From positions 47,860,745 through 47,924,744 of the forward strand of contig CM075102.1 of assembly GCA_037576195.1 (NCBI GenBank): a stretch of DNA of 64,000 nt, written 5' to 3'. Shown here one piece after another: positions 10,198-25,237 of this stretch. A program made the translations under genes and the position numbers. The DNA is from Phytoseiulus persimilis (Eukaryota > Arthropoda > Arachnida > Mesostigmata > Phytoseiidae). The notes under the pieces were generated by a model. The model saw only the letters and a program-made list of their open reading frames with translations, did not search any database and was not told the origin of the DNA. The first letter of the stretch is position 1. Each line of letters opens with the position of its first letter.

Positions 10198-13100
10198 CTG
10201 AACCAACGCGCCATGACGCAATTCGGCGACTTTTGCGACAACTCGTTTCACCAGCTACGTGAAACGAGAATAGCATTCTCATCACCTACTCATCCGTGAC
10301 TCTAAGAATAGTGAGACGCAGAGGTGATGTGGAGCGAAGAAGACTCCAAGTTGAGGCTCCCTCCACCGGAAAGCAGTCGTGCCCTGTTCGAAACAAAGAG
10401 CTCCATTTGGAAGCTCAGAGTTTGGGCGGTCGGTCAATCCTTCCGACGGACGGGCGCATCCGGACTCCTCACTTGGAGCCATTCGCTACCGACTTGAAGT
10501 TCCGATGCGGACCAATCTCTCGCCGATCGGGACGAGTTCGAGCCTCACCACCGCTCCTGCTCGACGAGCACGAGTCGCAACGACAGGGCTGGGCAAGTTG
10601 GAATCGGTTCACGTGGCGTGGGAGAACTTCGAGACGTTCCACAAGAACTCGTTCATTACTTCACGCGAGTCCGGAAAACTCGCACAATGGATACTCGTGG
10701 AGAGTCCGATACCTCTGTGGAGGAGTTTCATTCGACATGTGACTCCTGAATGCGCGAAACGTTCGGATCTGACTGATTACGTTGTGTCGACCTGTCGAAG
10801 TAACGGAGCGCGTTGAAACACGCCCTACTGTCCGACCGTGTACAATCGTAAGCTCGGCCGATGGAAGCCCGGCAAGCGAAAAGAGCATCGAGTTAACGAG
10901 TTCCCATTTCCATGATTTTCGATGACGTTTCGCGCAACGTCATTCTCAACGCGACCCAGTCTACAAGACGACCGACACGCGATTCGTTCATTACGAGAAA
11001 GGAAATCGGAACGCTTCAATACATTCGATTCGTCCGGGCCAATCGGATCGAGTCGACCTCTGTTCCCGTGTCGATTGCATTGGAGCCGAGCGAATGAATT
11101 CATTATCTCGAGCAATGTTCGATACCTCCGCCCGCCATGGCGCTTCGTCCCACGGACGATGGCCTCTCTTTCTCGCCAGGGTCCAGATACGAACTCCAGA
11201 GTCCGGTTAGGCTCTTTCTACGAGTTTTTGAGTGGCGGAAAATGCGAGAGGATGGTTTGAGATGGACGCGTGGCAGACACGTATCTCTAAGTGATGGCTC
11301 CCTCCGGTGCGTGCCGAGGTGTGCGCGGAGTGCACGTTTCGTCGAACGCTAAGTCTCCGGTTACTCTGCCAGATCTCGGAGTCCATTGATGGGCAAGCTC
11401 GTGTTGGACACGTTCATCCGTCTCGTTGATATGGGAGACCCTTGTCGACACGCTGATAACTCGCGCGAGATTCGTGACGATACATCGTCATGAGCCATCC
11501 ATGGGGTCTCGCCTCCGTGAGTCGCTCCTCGAAATATCGATTCTCCATGAGGCTCGTTGCACTCAGTAAGGAATGTGTCCTTGGATGCTCGCGTCCCGAT
11601 CAGATCCAATGCTTCGAGCGGAACTTCAGCCCGCGGCCGGTTCTCGATGGGAGCCTCTGAGAGCCGAAAAAGCCATAGCCGAGGAAGTTTGGTCTTCGTG
11701 CACGGAAAGCAACCTGGACAACTCAAGTATCGAGAGAAAGTGTTGCGCCTCGATGCCGAGCGCGGTCGGGGCGAGTGGTGTCGGTGGTGGTCGCAGCGGT
11801 CTCGCATTTTCATTTTCGCTTCGAGTATTCCAGAAATGCGCTTCATGCGCCTGACTCGACCCTCAGCAGCAACGGCCGAGAAAGCTTTGTGGAATTCTGC
11901 CCCGCAAAAATTCTCCGAGAAAAAGAGCGGCTTCAGTCGATGCACGAGCGGGTGGGACGGACGAGAGAACCACCTTTCGAATAGCTTCGCGCCGCGGTTT
12001 CGGAACACCCACAGGGAACTTGCTTCTTTCCGTCTCATAGTCGAACGCCATCAATAGCAGCAGTTCCCCCAATTTCTCTCCGCCCTCTGCGCGCGCAGTT
12101 CCCATCTGGAATCCTTCGGCTTTTCAGGAACACGGTTCCTTCAGTTCTTGAATTTCCTCAACCAATGCCTCCGTCGACGTCCTTTCTCCTCTCACTGTTC
12201 AGTCTTCAATTGGATCCACTCTTGTTTTCGACCTCTCTCTTGGAAACTCCCCTCGTCGTCTTCCGATCTCGAAGTGTCCACAAGTCGCGGCGAGAAACGT
12301 TGCGCGGGCAACCTAGCTAAGTTCTTCCGGGAGATTCAGGCTCCGAGAAGGGCCTGTGAAAGGAGGATCGTCGGAGGTCATTCTCAGCGACGGGAAAGTC
12401 CCTCCTGCTCGGCATGTTTCCTTTCCTGACAGCTTGCTCGAGCACCAGACGTCAAGATTCTCGAGAAGCTTTCGTCGAGAGATCCGGTTTTCGTCTTCAG
12501 CTCGTTCCTTGAGCTCCTCTCCGCGCGGTGAACATTTCGTTGCGTTGCGCTCATCGAAGCCTCCGTTTGACGAAAAAGAAAACGCCAGGAGCCACGAGCG
12601 AGCGGGTTCCATCAGCTCGGGAACCCGTTACTCAATCCCCCGACGTTATCATCTCCGGGATCGCTCTCAGCCCAGAGTAATTGGAGCTCGAATGTGTTGC
12701 AACAACGACGCGGCCTCATGATAACAGGCGTCGCGAACAATAATACAAGTTTTAATTGAAAGAGATGCCTGAGTTGGAATGTGGCTCTGTATCTCCGCGG
12801 AATACGATGGGGCGAAATTCGTTAATAACTTCCTGGGCGCTCGGATAAAATAAAGTTGTTACTTGATGAACTCGAGGAAACTTACGTAAGTGTGATGGAT
12901 TCAACTCTTTGTTTGTCTCGGGTTGACTCAACATGAGGAGTCCAGTGCGCGGTTAGACGTCCACCGCCACCGTTGAGGTCGTCATTATTGTTGTTGTGAG
13001 GCTTCTCGCCACCGTGGAGAACCATTACGTAACCACCTTGTCCTCCACATCGGCTTGTCACCTGAGAAACATTACAACACGTTAGTTCGTCACCATAAGA

Positions 13101-13280
13101 GCGGATCCTCCTGCACTGATCACGCGGTCAGGGGCAAGGACTCGGTTCGTCGTCGAAGTCGCCTCTAGGACTGTTTCTGCATGAATCAGATCGATGCTCC
13201 GCGGAAAATGAGCGAAAAACCTCGTCTTGGATGGGGATCGCTCGATCCGATCTGGGAATCGACAGAGTGCACCCCGCGTT

Positions 13281-13308
13281 CATCGACAGATCCCGAGACC
13301 TGTCGATG
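13281..13308. repeat. 9-bp inverted repeat, 10-nt loop
   Basis: CATCGACAG at 13281-13289 and CTGTCGATG at 13300-13308. Within chance expectation for the window. Confidence 0.35.
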
Positions 13309-16300
13309 GGCGTGAAGAGCGTGTGAGTCTGTTAGAGTTCACCTCCGATCGAATTCCGAGATATATCGCCAGCTCCATCTAAAAACTGGAGCTCGAAGCA
13401 GTCGGCTCCTTCCGTCACGCTTCCCGTTACTCGCATCGCGAATCGAGAATGCTCCGCAAAGTTCAACATTGTCATCTCGGGCATGCCCTGTCAGGCAGAC
13501 GGGCGGGTCAGCTAGCGATTCATACCAAGAGCATCCATACTTTCAGAGCGCACTCTCGCGGTCTGACGTTCACTCCGGAATCTAAAGATCCCGGCGACGG
13601 TATCGACTTTCGACAACGTTCTGAAGGATGGATTGAGTGAGCGGACTTCGAGGCGGAACTTGGAGAAACAGCAAATTTACAAACGCATTCTCCAGCTGCG
13701 AACCAACAGCGATGGTTGCCTGAAAATTGGAGCTGCCGTCGATCTCCCTTGTACACGCCGCTGATCCTCAGTCAGGGGCGACTGGAAATCGTTCGGAAGA
13801 CCCGGTCCCGCAGACCAATGGTGCTTGAAGCGGGCCAGGTCGCCATCCGATGGATAGGAGCAAGGAGGAATTTCTATTGATGAACACCTTCACCCCCGAC
13901 GACGATTGCTCGACGATCCGAGCTATTAATGATCTCTCGGCGAATAGAAAGCTCTACCCGGCTGCCGAGCCCCCTCTTTCGCGAGACATGACCAGGAGCC
14001 AAATTAGATTCCGGCGTTCCAATACGGAACACAATGCCCGCTCTCTCTTCTCGTTTCCTTCTTCTTTCAGTGAGACTGGCTCAAGGTCATGAACTTGAAA
14101 CAACAAGAATACCTTGGGAAAATATACAAACAGGCGAAATGGACTGCGTCACCAGTGGAGCCGTCGCCGAGAAGTTCTCAGGCAGCGGATCCAGTATCTC
14201 ACTCTAGACGTCTGCTTTGCGGTAAAACTCCTCTCCAAACCCTGATCAGTGGTGGCTGAGAACTGTGGGGATAGCTCCGGGCGCTCAGTTACTCACTTTT
14301 GCAGGCAAATGGCTGAAGTTGTCTTTGGGTGATTCTCCTTCGATGAAAATATATCTCGCTTCGTCATTTGGTGTCGATGACCTCTCTATCGGCAAGTTGG
14401 GGAGGTTCACTGCGAAAAAGCCCCGATGTTAGAGTCCTGGACTCCCCTCCGCCCAGGAAATGGTTCCTTTCCGTCACAGAGCCATGTGTTGTGACCACAT
14501 ACCTGTGTAAGTGGCGCCCGGCAGGATGCCCAACTGGGTATCAAGGAACGCATGGCTGAGAGATACCCGCTGATGGGTCGAACGGACAACTTTAAGAGGG
14601 AACTGTTTTCCCCGTATAATCTGGAAAGACCAACAGGTGTTCCGTTTTCAATGAGTTCTTCCCGCGAGCTGCATCTCGGGATTAATTCAAAACAAAATAA
14701 CAGGAATTCCTCGGTTGAAGGCCGAAAGTACGCTTCCTTCGAGGCTCGCGTCCACACAAAGAGTCGGGGCTTCAGCCGCGAGTTCAGATCGCATCGGATC
14801 GGGAGCTACATCTTGCGGTTCTAGCGGACTCATCCGAGAAAGATCACGTCTTGACTCGGAAAAAAAACGTGTCCCGAATGCATCATTGACTCCTCTCACC
14901 GAGTCCTTCGGCCCGACCTACAGCTTTGGAAACCGAGCAGCGACTCGAGGTGCCGAACGGAAATCACTCGGCATAGAACGGAAATCCACTGATGGCGATT
15001 CCCCGCTTCCCTCCTGCATTCCCAGATTGGCGTCTCGCTTCGGAAAACCAGACTGTTGATTCTCCCCGCGGCCGAAGTCAGATTCGCGGTCCGTCCTGAC
15101 CGGCGGGTGGACAGAGTCTGGAATCGCTCCGCAATCACAACGGTTTTTAGATGAAAGCACATAGAAAATACCTGTAGAAAATCTGAGCAGTTGGCGAGTC
15201 TGGAGTGTTGAATGCTCGAGAAGTCGGGAGACTCCGCGTTGAATGATTTTGGTCCAGGTCCTTCTAGCGCCGAGGTCCGCCCGGGAGGAATACCTCGGGA
15301 CAGCCACACCAGCCAGCACAGCACTATAAAGAGAAGTTTTTTCCGTAGTAGTAGTTTCCGTCGCGCCGCTGTATCCTAATGAGTTTTTATGCGAGACGTG
15401 GAAATGCAAAGCAGAGTTCTATCAGCTTCTGTTTCTGCTGGGTTTCCGTAGCGGTTTTTTGCCGGCCTCGTACCAGTAGGATCTACGGCAGGAAAATCTG
15501 GAAATGGTAAGCCGGCTCAGCAGCGCGCGTCGACAAAATCGAGGTGCGCGAATCGGGATGAAAGAGAGTGATTCCGAATTCCCTGATGTCTGTCTTTGAA
15601 ATCGGAGAAGTTGCCTCCCCGAGTACTCTTGAGCGATCGGCATCTTGCGCTAACACCATATTTGAGAAGACTCATCGATTCCTCGGCTTCCAATTCCTCG
15701 TCCCCTCCTCGGTCCACGGCAACACATGAATTATTCACCGGAGGAGCAATAAAGTGATTCTGAATCACTTGTAGCTGTGAGAACCATGAGGAATCGCGAT
15801 CCGGGCCGGAATGAGCACATTTGCTATCCTATTGCGGCTCCGTGCTGCGGAAACAGGGCAACGTTTGCTCGGTAAATTCGATTTCCGCACAAATAGGCTT
15901 TTGTTGAACGCAGGGGGAAACTCGGGTCGTTTTTTGTAAACCGAGTGACCTTTCTGCCGGGCCGAGATCGGGCTCACGAGCCTCAGAAGCTACTGTGGCC
16001 ATGTGCATATGCATGTGCGTACATTCCAACGTACAAAGGTCGGAGCAGGAGGTCCGCGGTTATTTGTTTCGAGTGACAGAACCCGCGCAATGAGACGCGG
16101 CTCGCTGCACCGATCCCCGGACCTCGCCGGCTTCGTTTTGTTTTCGCACACGCGAGCTGCGTTCCCGCTGAAGGATAGGCTTTCAAGGTAAAGCCACTAT
16201 CCAATATTCCTGGCTACGTGCTCTGAAGCCCGACATCGGGAATCTAATAACATGACCAGGACGAGACGGAAATTCCTCCCAAGCGAACTTCATGACTTCT

Positions 16301-18027
16301 GGAGCCAAAGGAAAAACTCGATTCCTCCGAATATAACGCGACCAGGAATAAGCCTTTTTTCAGAAGGCCCAGAAGCGGCTCTGGATTGAATTCCTCTAAT
16401 TGGGGGCGCAGGTAAGGAGTAGAGCTCCCGAGAGATACGCAACTACGCGTTTGGAGGATTCCCGGAATCGTGAAGCCTCCACGCCGCACTCGCTGCCGGC
16501 GCTGAAATGCATAGCATATCCTGAGGCCGGAGTAGCGGATCGATGACGCCGTCGACGCTCAGACGGAAACTCGCAGGACGCGAGGTGTGGAGTCGACCGA
16601 AACATTACAAGGGCGCCGGTCGAGATATTCCGAACAGCTGCCGGCATTGATCGAGCATCCTGCAATGAGATTCCACTGGCCGACACCGGAATCGTGCAGT
16701 TGACAACGGACAGCGGAAACGACCGTCCTCCTCGCCGTGCCGTTGGGGCGACCACCAAGACACGAGGCGGTGTCGCGGATTTTGTTCGAAGTCTCTGCAA
16801 CCACGGCGGCGCTCAGTCTTGTGGGTTGTTGTCACGAGTTGAAGCGTCGCTCCAACTGGCTGGGGTTCGGAGTCGTGGGTCGGTCGCTCTCCTGCCCCGA
16901 TTCCGTGGCCGGTGCCCGGAGCGCCCTCGGGTCGTCGTGACCCATGCATACCGTCAGAGTGAGGACCGTGTTGCAGGATCGCTGCTGAAGGCGGAACGAG
17001 TTCGTCCTCGAACGGAAGATCGAAAAACTCGGATCGGAAACAGCCTGCTCGGTCTGTATGAAATCGAGTTCAACCGTGCGCCATCAACGAGATCTGCTCG
17101 CTCGAAGCGCCGTTGCCCCTGACGCGTTTGTACCCGGGCTCTTGGCGACAAGCATTGATTGTGAACAACAGCAACGCTCTTCGACGGACCTGCCTCGGCG
17201 GAATCCGATGATTCCCCCGATCTACACGCTTCCGGCTTTGAGTTTGACCGAGGATCCATAAATTCGAGCCAATTGAAACGGAACCAGTCCTGAATACGGT
17301 CGATGCTGACAGCGCATCTCTCCAGCATGATGGTGATATGCTGATCAAGCCTCCGAAGACAGTTGGAGGATGACGTGAGGCTCGGGTGACGTGAACGTTC
17401 CAGATCCCCGGTTCCGAGCGACAGACGAGAAGCGTTTCCCGGAGGAAAATACGAACGTGACCACTACAGAAATCAGCTCGACTGAAATTCGTCTGGACTG
17501 ATCCAATGCGATTTCCCCTCAACTTGTTGTCGGGTTCATCGCCATGTCCACGCTCCCTCGCAAACTGTCGAGGAAACAGGACCCCTCCGGGAGCTCGGGT
17601 AGTCAAAGCGTGGACCTGGGTAGAAGTTGACCAAATGCCTCGAGTTGAGCGTCCAGCTGAACCGGCGTCTGCTCTGAGATCTGTCTCTTCCAGCCCCGGT
17701 CCGCCTCGTCGAGCGAATCGCTATCGCCGCCGCCAGCACAGACCTTTTCCCCAGGCCCACAAACTCGATACAGTCCCGCGTGAGCCTGAGGCCGGAGGGA
17801 TGTACGATTGCTGTCACCAGCTTGACCCCAACCCTGAGGAGACAGACCTAATCCCAAATATTATCGGGAACGGGAATCCAATCTGTTGAAACGCGATCAA
17901 TCCCGAAACACAGCTGTTCGAGTTGGCGATTGTCGAAACCCGTTGTGAACGGCTGCTTCATAGATCCCAGATAGTGCTGGAAACTCGACCAGCGTCTGCA
18001 GGAGACGGCGGAGGGCAAGGACGTACT

Positions 18028-18046
18028 CCCCCCCCCCCCCCCCCCC
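18028..18046. repeat. Homopolymer of 19 C
   Basis: Nineteen cytosines in a row; length is prone to polymorphism and sequencing error. Confidence 0.95.
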
Positions 18047-21000
18047 GCCAGGCCGGGAATCTGTCTTATGGTCGGTTCGACTCCCCCTCACGCGGGTCGG
18101 GGAACTCCGTCGTAGCCTCCTGCGGAACGTGTGGGCTTAGGTTGTTTCTCGATTTTGGGCAGAGCACTTCTCGATGTTCTTCTTCTCCTACTCACGAGAG
18201 GGAATCCTTGATCAAGTTGATTGTTCGGAGTGGCTTGCGAGAGTTCGGCGTAAAGCAAAGCCAACGAGTTTGCTCGATGTTGATTGAACTGTTCAACCTT
18301 GGCCTTCTCGTGGAGGCTCCAGACTAACTCCCTCCGGACGGCCGTAAGAACGTTCCGAGCCCAACATTTCTGGAGAACGTGGCTTCTTCGAGCCGTGAGA
18401 GCCGTCGAGAACGCGTGCACCAATCCCTAAAAAAGCAAGCCGTCCCACGATCGCTTCGGCCCGGATCCGACAGCGAAAAATAAAGTCGGAATTCTCCGAA
18501 TATCGCCAGAAGACCACCACGGAATGGACCGGCTCAGAAAGCATCATGAGCAGAAGCCCATGGGAGCTCAGCGGCGATATTTCAGAGCGCGTCACCGTAT
18601 TACCATGGAGTCAGATTTCAATCCCTTCGAGTGTCGTCGTGCTTGTATCGCACGACCGTTTCTCGTCGTCCGTCTGGCCCTCCCCTTGATCGATCCGAGG
18701 CTCGATCGATCGGAAAGCCCCCGCTCGCTCGTGGGCGAGAGGCGACGTGAGCTTCGGTAAACCCGGGTTCTGGTGGGTACGGCGTGATTCAAAGTCTGCG
18801 TGACAGGTCATCGAAATTTGCCTCGTTCGGATCTGGCCTTCAAAAGATGCGTCGTTCACTGTCTTCGTGGGCCCGGTGTGGTCCGAAAACACCTGTTTCG
18901 GCTTCAGGGCCGAATGGAAGCTTCTAGAATGGGGCTGCAGTCCACAGGGCTCGAACGAGCAGAGCTGTGCTGCGTTTCTCCGCCGTTCCGGGCTGCTCCG
19001 ACTCCCTCATGCTGGATAAGACCCTCCGTCATCGGGATCGGATCCGTTCGGGGATTCTCTAACCGAGTTTGGATTTGTTCAGGGAGCTTGAGAGGTATTC
19101 GCGTCGAGCGATGGAACAATGAAGGCTGGATAGGCTGGAGCTCTGGGATTCCTGGAAATTCAGCCTGAAGAGCTCAGCAGAGACAGGTGGATCTCCAGTG
19201 GAGCTCGCCCGTCCTTGAGAAGGGATCTAACGTCTCAGTCTGCATCCTTAGGGGAGCCGTGATAAACGATTCGGGATAGTGCTTCTCGGATGGCTCCCCT
19301 CAACTAATTACAACTCGGATCGGGATCAACGAAGAGAGCAGAAGTGGGCTTGAAAAATGTTCCGAACATACTCGGGACTGCGCTATCTAATTGGAAACTA
19401 AAGATAGATTCAACCTAATGCTAATGAACAAAACTGATCATTTGGCACGGAGAGAGAGCGGTTTGGGCACGCGACACGCCTCGCAGTGTGAAGATGGAGG
19501 GAAGGCTTTCGGCTCGGACTCTTGACCAGAACCCTCCCGGAATACTTTACGCGAAGATTTATTCGTGGAGCCGTTGTTGAAGGTCGTTCATAGAATCTGC
19601 TTCTGTCGCTCTCACGAACGGGTGCTCTGACCAAGGCCCCGAGGAAGTCAAGACAATCTTAGTTACGCACTTTGTCCGAGAATAATGGCCGCGTCTCGAA
19701 CGCGCTGAGTTCCCGATCTCGTGCCGTTTTTACACCGCCGGTTGAACCAACTAGCTAACCGAGTCGAGCAGGGAGGATGAGCACGCGTCCGAACCGATGC
19801 GCCGCTCGATAAGGAACGCGAGAGTCAGCTGGACAGAGTTCCGTGAAAGTTCGATTCGAGCCGCACGACGCTGACGGATCATGCAGGGAGAGCTTAAGTT
19901 GGGGATTTCCGGCTGGATCCTTCCCACCAGCTAACATGCGAAGCGAGGAGCCACAACCGAGCATAAATCAGGGGATCAAATCAAAGTTTCGGTTCCGGAG
20001 TCAGCGGGCGAAAGTGCGACAATGTCAAACGCATTGCGACAGCCGTGACGGATCACAGTGGCAACCGGAATGAGGAAGAATCTGATCCGGGCCACAAACT
20101 CGGGACCTATGCTCCAGAAATCGAAGCCCTTGTGAAGCGAGGGAAAGACGTAGGTGAGCAGGAAGAAGAGGGAGCACGTCCGTTGTACACGTGCAGTTCC
20201 CGCGAATCCAAACTCGCCGCTGTAAGAAGGAAGACAATCTCCCCAATAAAAGCAAATCATAAATATTCGTCCACTTCGCGTTCGGCTGAATCACGCTAAT
20301 GCAGCGGGGTAATGAAGCTCGGTGACGCGGATTCGCTCGTTATTCGTCATTCTGACAGCATGTTCCGTTTCTCGACCTGAGTGGATGGGAACTCAAACGA
20401 GTTCGACGCTTCGAAGAGAAACTGCAACGGATCCAGTCTCTGCGAAGAGTGAGTAAACCCCTCTCTCGGGAAATAGGAACAGACTCCCTATTAGTTATGG
20501 AGCGACTCCGGAGCGCTCAAGTTTGCAGGAGAGCAGTCCTGAACTGTAACTAAAAATGCTCCCATACTTCATAGTAACGTATTTAATCGAAAAACAGAAG
20601 AGATGCGGACCTTCTTCTGACGGGCGGATGTGGGTTCCGGAGACGCCCTGAATCGCGATCTCGAAGCACAGGTGGACCAACCTCTGCCCTCCCCCCATTA
20701 ATCTCCTCTCTGCTGGTAGGGGCGAAGCACACTCCGAAAAGCATTCGGGGAATTGAAATCCTAAGCCATAGGCAGCGTTACCCTCAGGGTCGAGAACAGG
20801 TTGAAGGATAAGACCTACAACCGTCGAGCAGACCGGGCAAACTACAAAAGTTTCTACCAACGCTCGATCGGAACAAACGAAATAAGTGGCTTAAGCGACG
20901 CTCTGCTGCCTCCCTAAGAGGCTGCGGACAGTCTCCAACAAGTTCTGAAGTCCGAGCCGAGTCGGAACTGTTGAAACGAGAATCGCCGCTGACCGATTGA

Positions 21001-24000
21001 ACACAAAAGCCTCGAATCCCTCCGCTACAAACTGTGGCACGGCTGTTGAAAAACCTTGTGAGGGCTCGCGCCGGGTTTCGAGCTGCGGCGATCGAGCCGC
21101 CAGACAATCGCTCGGGAGCTCAAGATTGTCGCCAACATCAGAAGAAGACGGCGCTAAGGGCGTGTCGGGACAATTCCGCAGCCATCCAAGCCTCGTGGCG
21201 CGCTAAGAAGATGCCCAACGATGGAAGGACATCCCGTTCCATCACGAGAGCAGAATGTTCCCGGCCTTGTTTTCTCCTCCGTCTCGGTGATCACGGTTCG
21301 GGGCTGACAGTCGGTGCGTCCGCGGCGATTCCCTTCAGCTCGACTTCCCCTGCCTCGAGACGACGCCATTCACAAGAATGGGAATTCCCACGCAGTTCAT
21401 GAGGGAGCGCTTCCGCGCGTCTCGTATGCCGCATGCAGTCTGTATACGATGTACATGGGAGTATTTCGGGCTCCCTGAACCGACACACGACAACCTTGAC
21501 ACGCTCGCACACCGCTGAATTGGTTTCATAAGTCAGAGCTACAGAGAAAGTTTTAGGAGGTTTCTTGGAGTCATTCGAAGTTTGTTGCGTTCATATCCAT
21601 TCGAGTCGGATTTTTCCTCCTCAGCCGCGAGAGGATGTTGCCGAACGCTCGGGGCGAGGAGCGATGATAAAACACAGGAAGGATTCGCTCTGATATTCCC
21701 CTGTGAGTTTGTGTGGGGCGACGAACGCCATGAATGCCCAGCAGGTCCTGGCGTTGGAACCTCTGTTGGAGGCGAGTTTGGGGTCGAGGGTAGTCGAAGG
21801 GCACCGAAGTCAGGCCGTTCCTCCGATTCACTCGAGACTCAGGTGTGCGTTTGTCCTCAAACGGGCGCCACCGATCCATTGTGGAGCGATTCACGTAGAT
21901 GCTCGCCATCGAGAACAGTAATATTCACAACATCGGATCGTCCGTGCGGTAGCGATTCGTTCCATGAAAGACACCAATGGCACTACGCCGCGCATTGTTC
22001 CCGCGTTCGCCCCGCAGAGACCGCGCTGCCAGCGGCTTCAGAGCGGGCGAAGTGCGCTTCCCAAGCCGTCCATGTCACAATCAACAGCGGGAAGTCGTTG
22101 GAGCAGAGGACGCGCCCGCCAAGTAGCCGAAGGGGGAAGACGACGAGTTGTCGCCACCAGCGGCTCCAGTAGCAGTCGTGGTGGATGCGGCCGTCGCCCA
22201 CAGCTCAGATGATAAATTTTTCATGGCTTCCACGCAGAATTGATCCAGCTCGCATCGCGGCGTCTCGGCCGAATCGTGCCGCTTCGCCCATTCCTAGAGC
22301 GACCGCTCTCAGCCGGCAATGTGTGCCGCCGCAACTCAATCCCCAACTCATCTACATATGACAGGACCCATCTGACCCACCCGGAGCCGGGTCTGCAGCC
22401 GGAAGACGTGTTGGGACCATCGGCTCCAGCGTCGATACTCTGCTCCTGGGTAGGAATACCGCACGGTCGCTCGGAGCGCGCGCGAACTAACTTCATTAGC
22501 ATGACGCCTCGTCGAGGGGACTGGAGAGATAATTTTTTTCCTGTTTGTATTCCAGGGCTCTCATCGCACAGCGAGTGAGTGAGCACCGTCTAAACATCGG
22601 AAACGCAACAGACAGGAGCAATTGCCACGACGGGCATAACCTCGTAATGGGAGGGAACTCGCTCGCATCCGGTTGTCCGATTGCGAGTCGGACGGGGAAC
22701 AGCGTCGTCGGGGCGCGGAATCCGCGACATTGAGCCGGCGCTTCTCATCAGAATAAGCGGAAAGCCGTCAGACGCGGCGGCGAAATGCTCTATACATACA
22801 TCAACATGGCATTCTCCTGTCGGCGGCCGGAGCGGCATTTCATCAAATGTTTTATTATCCGGGAGAATCGCTTGCTGTTTGAGCTGGTCATGAACAGAAA
22901 CTCGGGGCGGGGACCGTGGAGACGGCCGGGACGTGGTCGAGGGAACGCGAAAAACGATGAAATGAATGTTGAAAACTCAGCTTTTTCCCCGTTTCTCGAT
23001 TTCCCCCAACTCGTCGCGCAAAACTACAAAACGCAGTCGCAACGAAACCGTAAAACTCCTCGAAAACTTCCCCGCTCGCTGCTTCTTGAGGCCATTTTAT
23101 CCGAGCGAGAATACTTCAAGGACGATCTGCGGTGGCAGCGGTGTCGGCGGTGGGAACAAAAGCCGACTGGCTGCGTGTTGTTTGCGATGGTTGCTAGCTA
23201 CTGAGCTATCTTAGTTACGCCCATCGAAGAAATTTTGAATTGGGACACGCCTCTCGAGGCAAACTGACGCTTTGAGCCGCGCGAGGCCCGCTCGACGTCC
23301 TCTACCTCGCCGACCGGCTGAATCTCTGCTGGAGTTCGGCCACCCGCTGAACGGAATCAAATGTCACGATAACTCATCGTCTCCATTGTCATCTGATTCG
23401 ATTTAGATCCCAATCGACTCCGATTCGCCCATCCCCGCGCGACCCAGCTATCCCGGCACCTCAGTCACACGGCGGGTGCAGGCGGCCACGGACACCGAGC
23501 GAAAATCTCCGTCGGGCTGAAGGGTTTCTCTCGCCGGATCCCGTTGACACGGTCCGACGTCGCGTGTTCGGTGTGACTGAAGAAAGAACGACCTCGGACG
23601 ACACCGACCGGCGGACCGATGAATGGCCGCAGCGGCCGAGCCCCGGCCGGCAGAATGGCCTACCCGACCTGCTTTGCCTAAATCTGTCTCAGCCTGACCA
23701 CCTGTGGACCATGGTCGGGAAAACCTTAGGCCACACGACGCCTTCGAATGAGGGGACGGTATTCGAGTGAGCGAGCGTCCTACCGACCTGTTGCGCACGC
23801 GGTTATTCTGCGCACAGCCCGAGCTGGGGAAGAGAACAGCTAAAGAGGAGTCAGCCGACACAAGGAAAGGAAACAGACTATTCAGATAGCGGCTTCTTCT
23901 CGAGCGGGAATCGAGCGCGGTCCGCTTCCTGAGTGCCTTGATAAGCGAGAGAGCCGTCTTCCGATCGGAGTCAAAAGTATTCAGCGACACGTCAGAGCTT

Positions 24001-24992
24001 TTCCGATCGGTGAACTTGACCTATCATTGAACTAATTGGGCGACTTTCGGAGCGAGCCGCAGGCCTGAGCTTCCGCAATTGTTGCACTGTTCGTGGAGCT
24101 CAAAAGTAGTAGTGTAACCGAGAGAATCGGGACTATTAGCTGCAGTTTTCGGCCTGCGGAGGAACAGGTCTCGGCCGACGTCGTATCGAGCGCTTTTCCG
24201 TAGCGCCGTGAAAGTCTCGTCAGGACTCGTGTCGCGAGATCGGTGTGGCACAACAAGTGACACGTGGGGGTACCCCGCGGGCGGGAACGAGCCGCAACTG
24301 CACAGCGGATATCGGAATGAACTCAGTTGGGACCTCTACGGAGGGCCGTCGCCCTTGAACTCACCGGTTAGCGCGGGCGCCAGCGCCATGATTATTTCCG
24401 ATCACTGAATGCGCGCATCATCCTGTGGTGGCGATACAACAACAAAAGCAATGCTGAGGGTATCCGACACTCATCACTGTGTTGTGACACTAAGTTGCTT
24501 CAGTTTTGATGTTGTGCCCGGCGTTGCTGCTTCTGCGGTGGCTGGAATCGTACAGGGCTCTGCTCTTCAGGAAGGAGGAGGAACAGGAGAATGTCATCGC
24601 GGATCATTTCCATCGCGGTGGGCGCACTCAGTAGATCCCGGCAGCATCCCACTACTCTAAATCCTTCTGTGACTCCATTTTCGTTCGGACACGCGGTAAC
24701 GGGAACAACGCCGATGACAACGCCGCCGCCGGCGACCACCGTTGCGATCCGACCCACTGCAGCACACTCCGAGATTCCGGCGCTGCCGCTTCCAGAACAG
24801 CTGGGCTCACCTTGGCTGGAAACTCAGCCGCACTGGGGACCCGGAGTGCATCGCTCGTTCCGGCCTTTTTTCCGCAGACAGGCTTGGAGGTCTGCCACGC
24901 AACGCGATGAGTCCGATGGAACAGACGATGATGACCGACGTGGACGAGTTTGTTTGATTAGCTCACGTTGTGCTCTTCTCGAGCGCAAAAAG

Positions 24993-25004
24993 GCGCGCGC
25001 GCGC
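24993..25004. repeat. Alternating GC run
   Basis: (GC)6, a potential Z-DNA tract, at the edge of the GC-rich 24.6-26.1 kb block. Confidence 0.85.
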
Positions 25005-25198
25005 GGACTTGACGTTCCCTGCCGGGGCTAAGTCAGACTGGCGCGCTCAGCCGGGCAACCAACACAACATCGAGCCAGCCAGCCAACCCTCAACAGCAGC
25101 AGCGCCCCCCTGACCCCGCGCATGCGCCTGCTCGAGCCCCGTCGGCCGCACGCCCGCTTGCACGAAAGTACAGGTAGACGGCACAGGGCAGCCGACCA

Positions 25199-25237
25199 CC
25201 CGCCGCCGCCGCCGCCGCTGCTGCTGCTGCCGCTGCC
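25199..25237. repeat. CCG/CTG trinucleotide repeat
   Basis: About 13 triplets of CCG and CTG. On the minus strand it reads as a run of alanine codons inside a 235-codon open frame (25090-25797); on the plus strand as Pro/Leu or Arg/Cys. Coding status is unknown. Confidence 0.9.

Larger units (their letters stand above)
10198..20000. other. Unassigned 9.8-kb stretch
   Basis: Contains overlapping open frames on both strands (225 codons minus at 11361-12038, 166 plus at 11557-12057, 178 minus at 17070-17606), the 19-C run and a small hairpin. None has a recognisable domain or a phase-linked partner. Chance frames of this length are expected at this base composition. Confidence 0.4.

Noticed and set aside
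20495..20860. GQRLVHL... frame as a CUB exon
   Set aside because: Resemblance to the GQRVVLTL strand is real but short, and the bases upstream are purine-rich with no usable acceptor.
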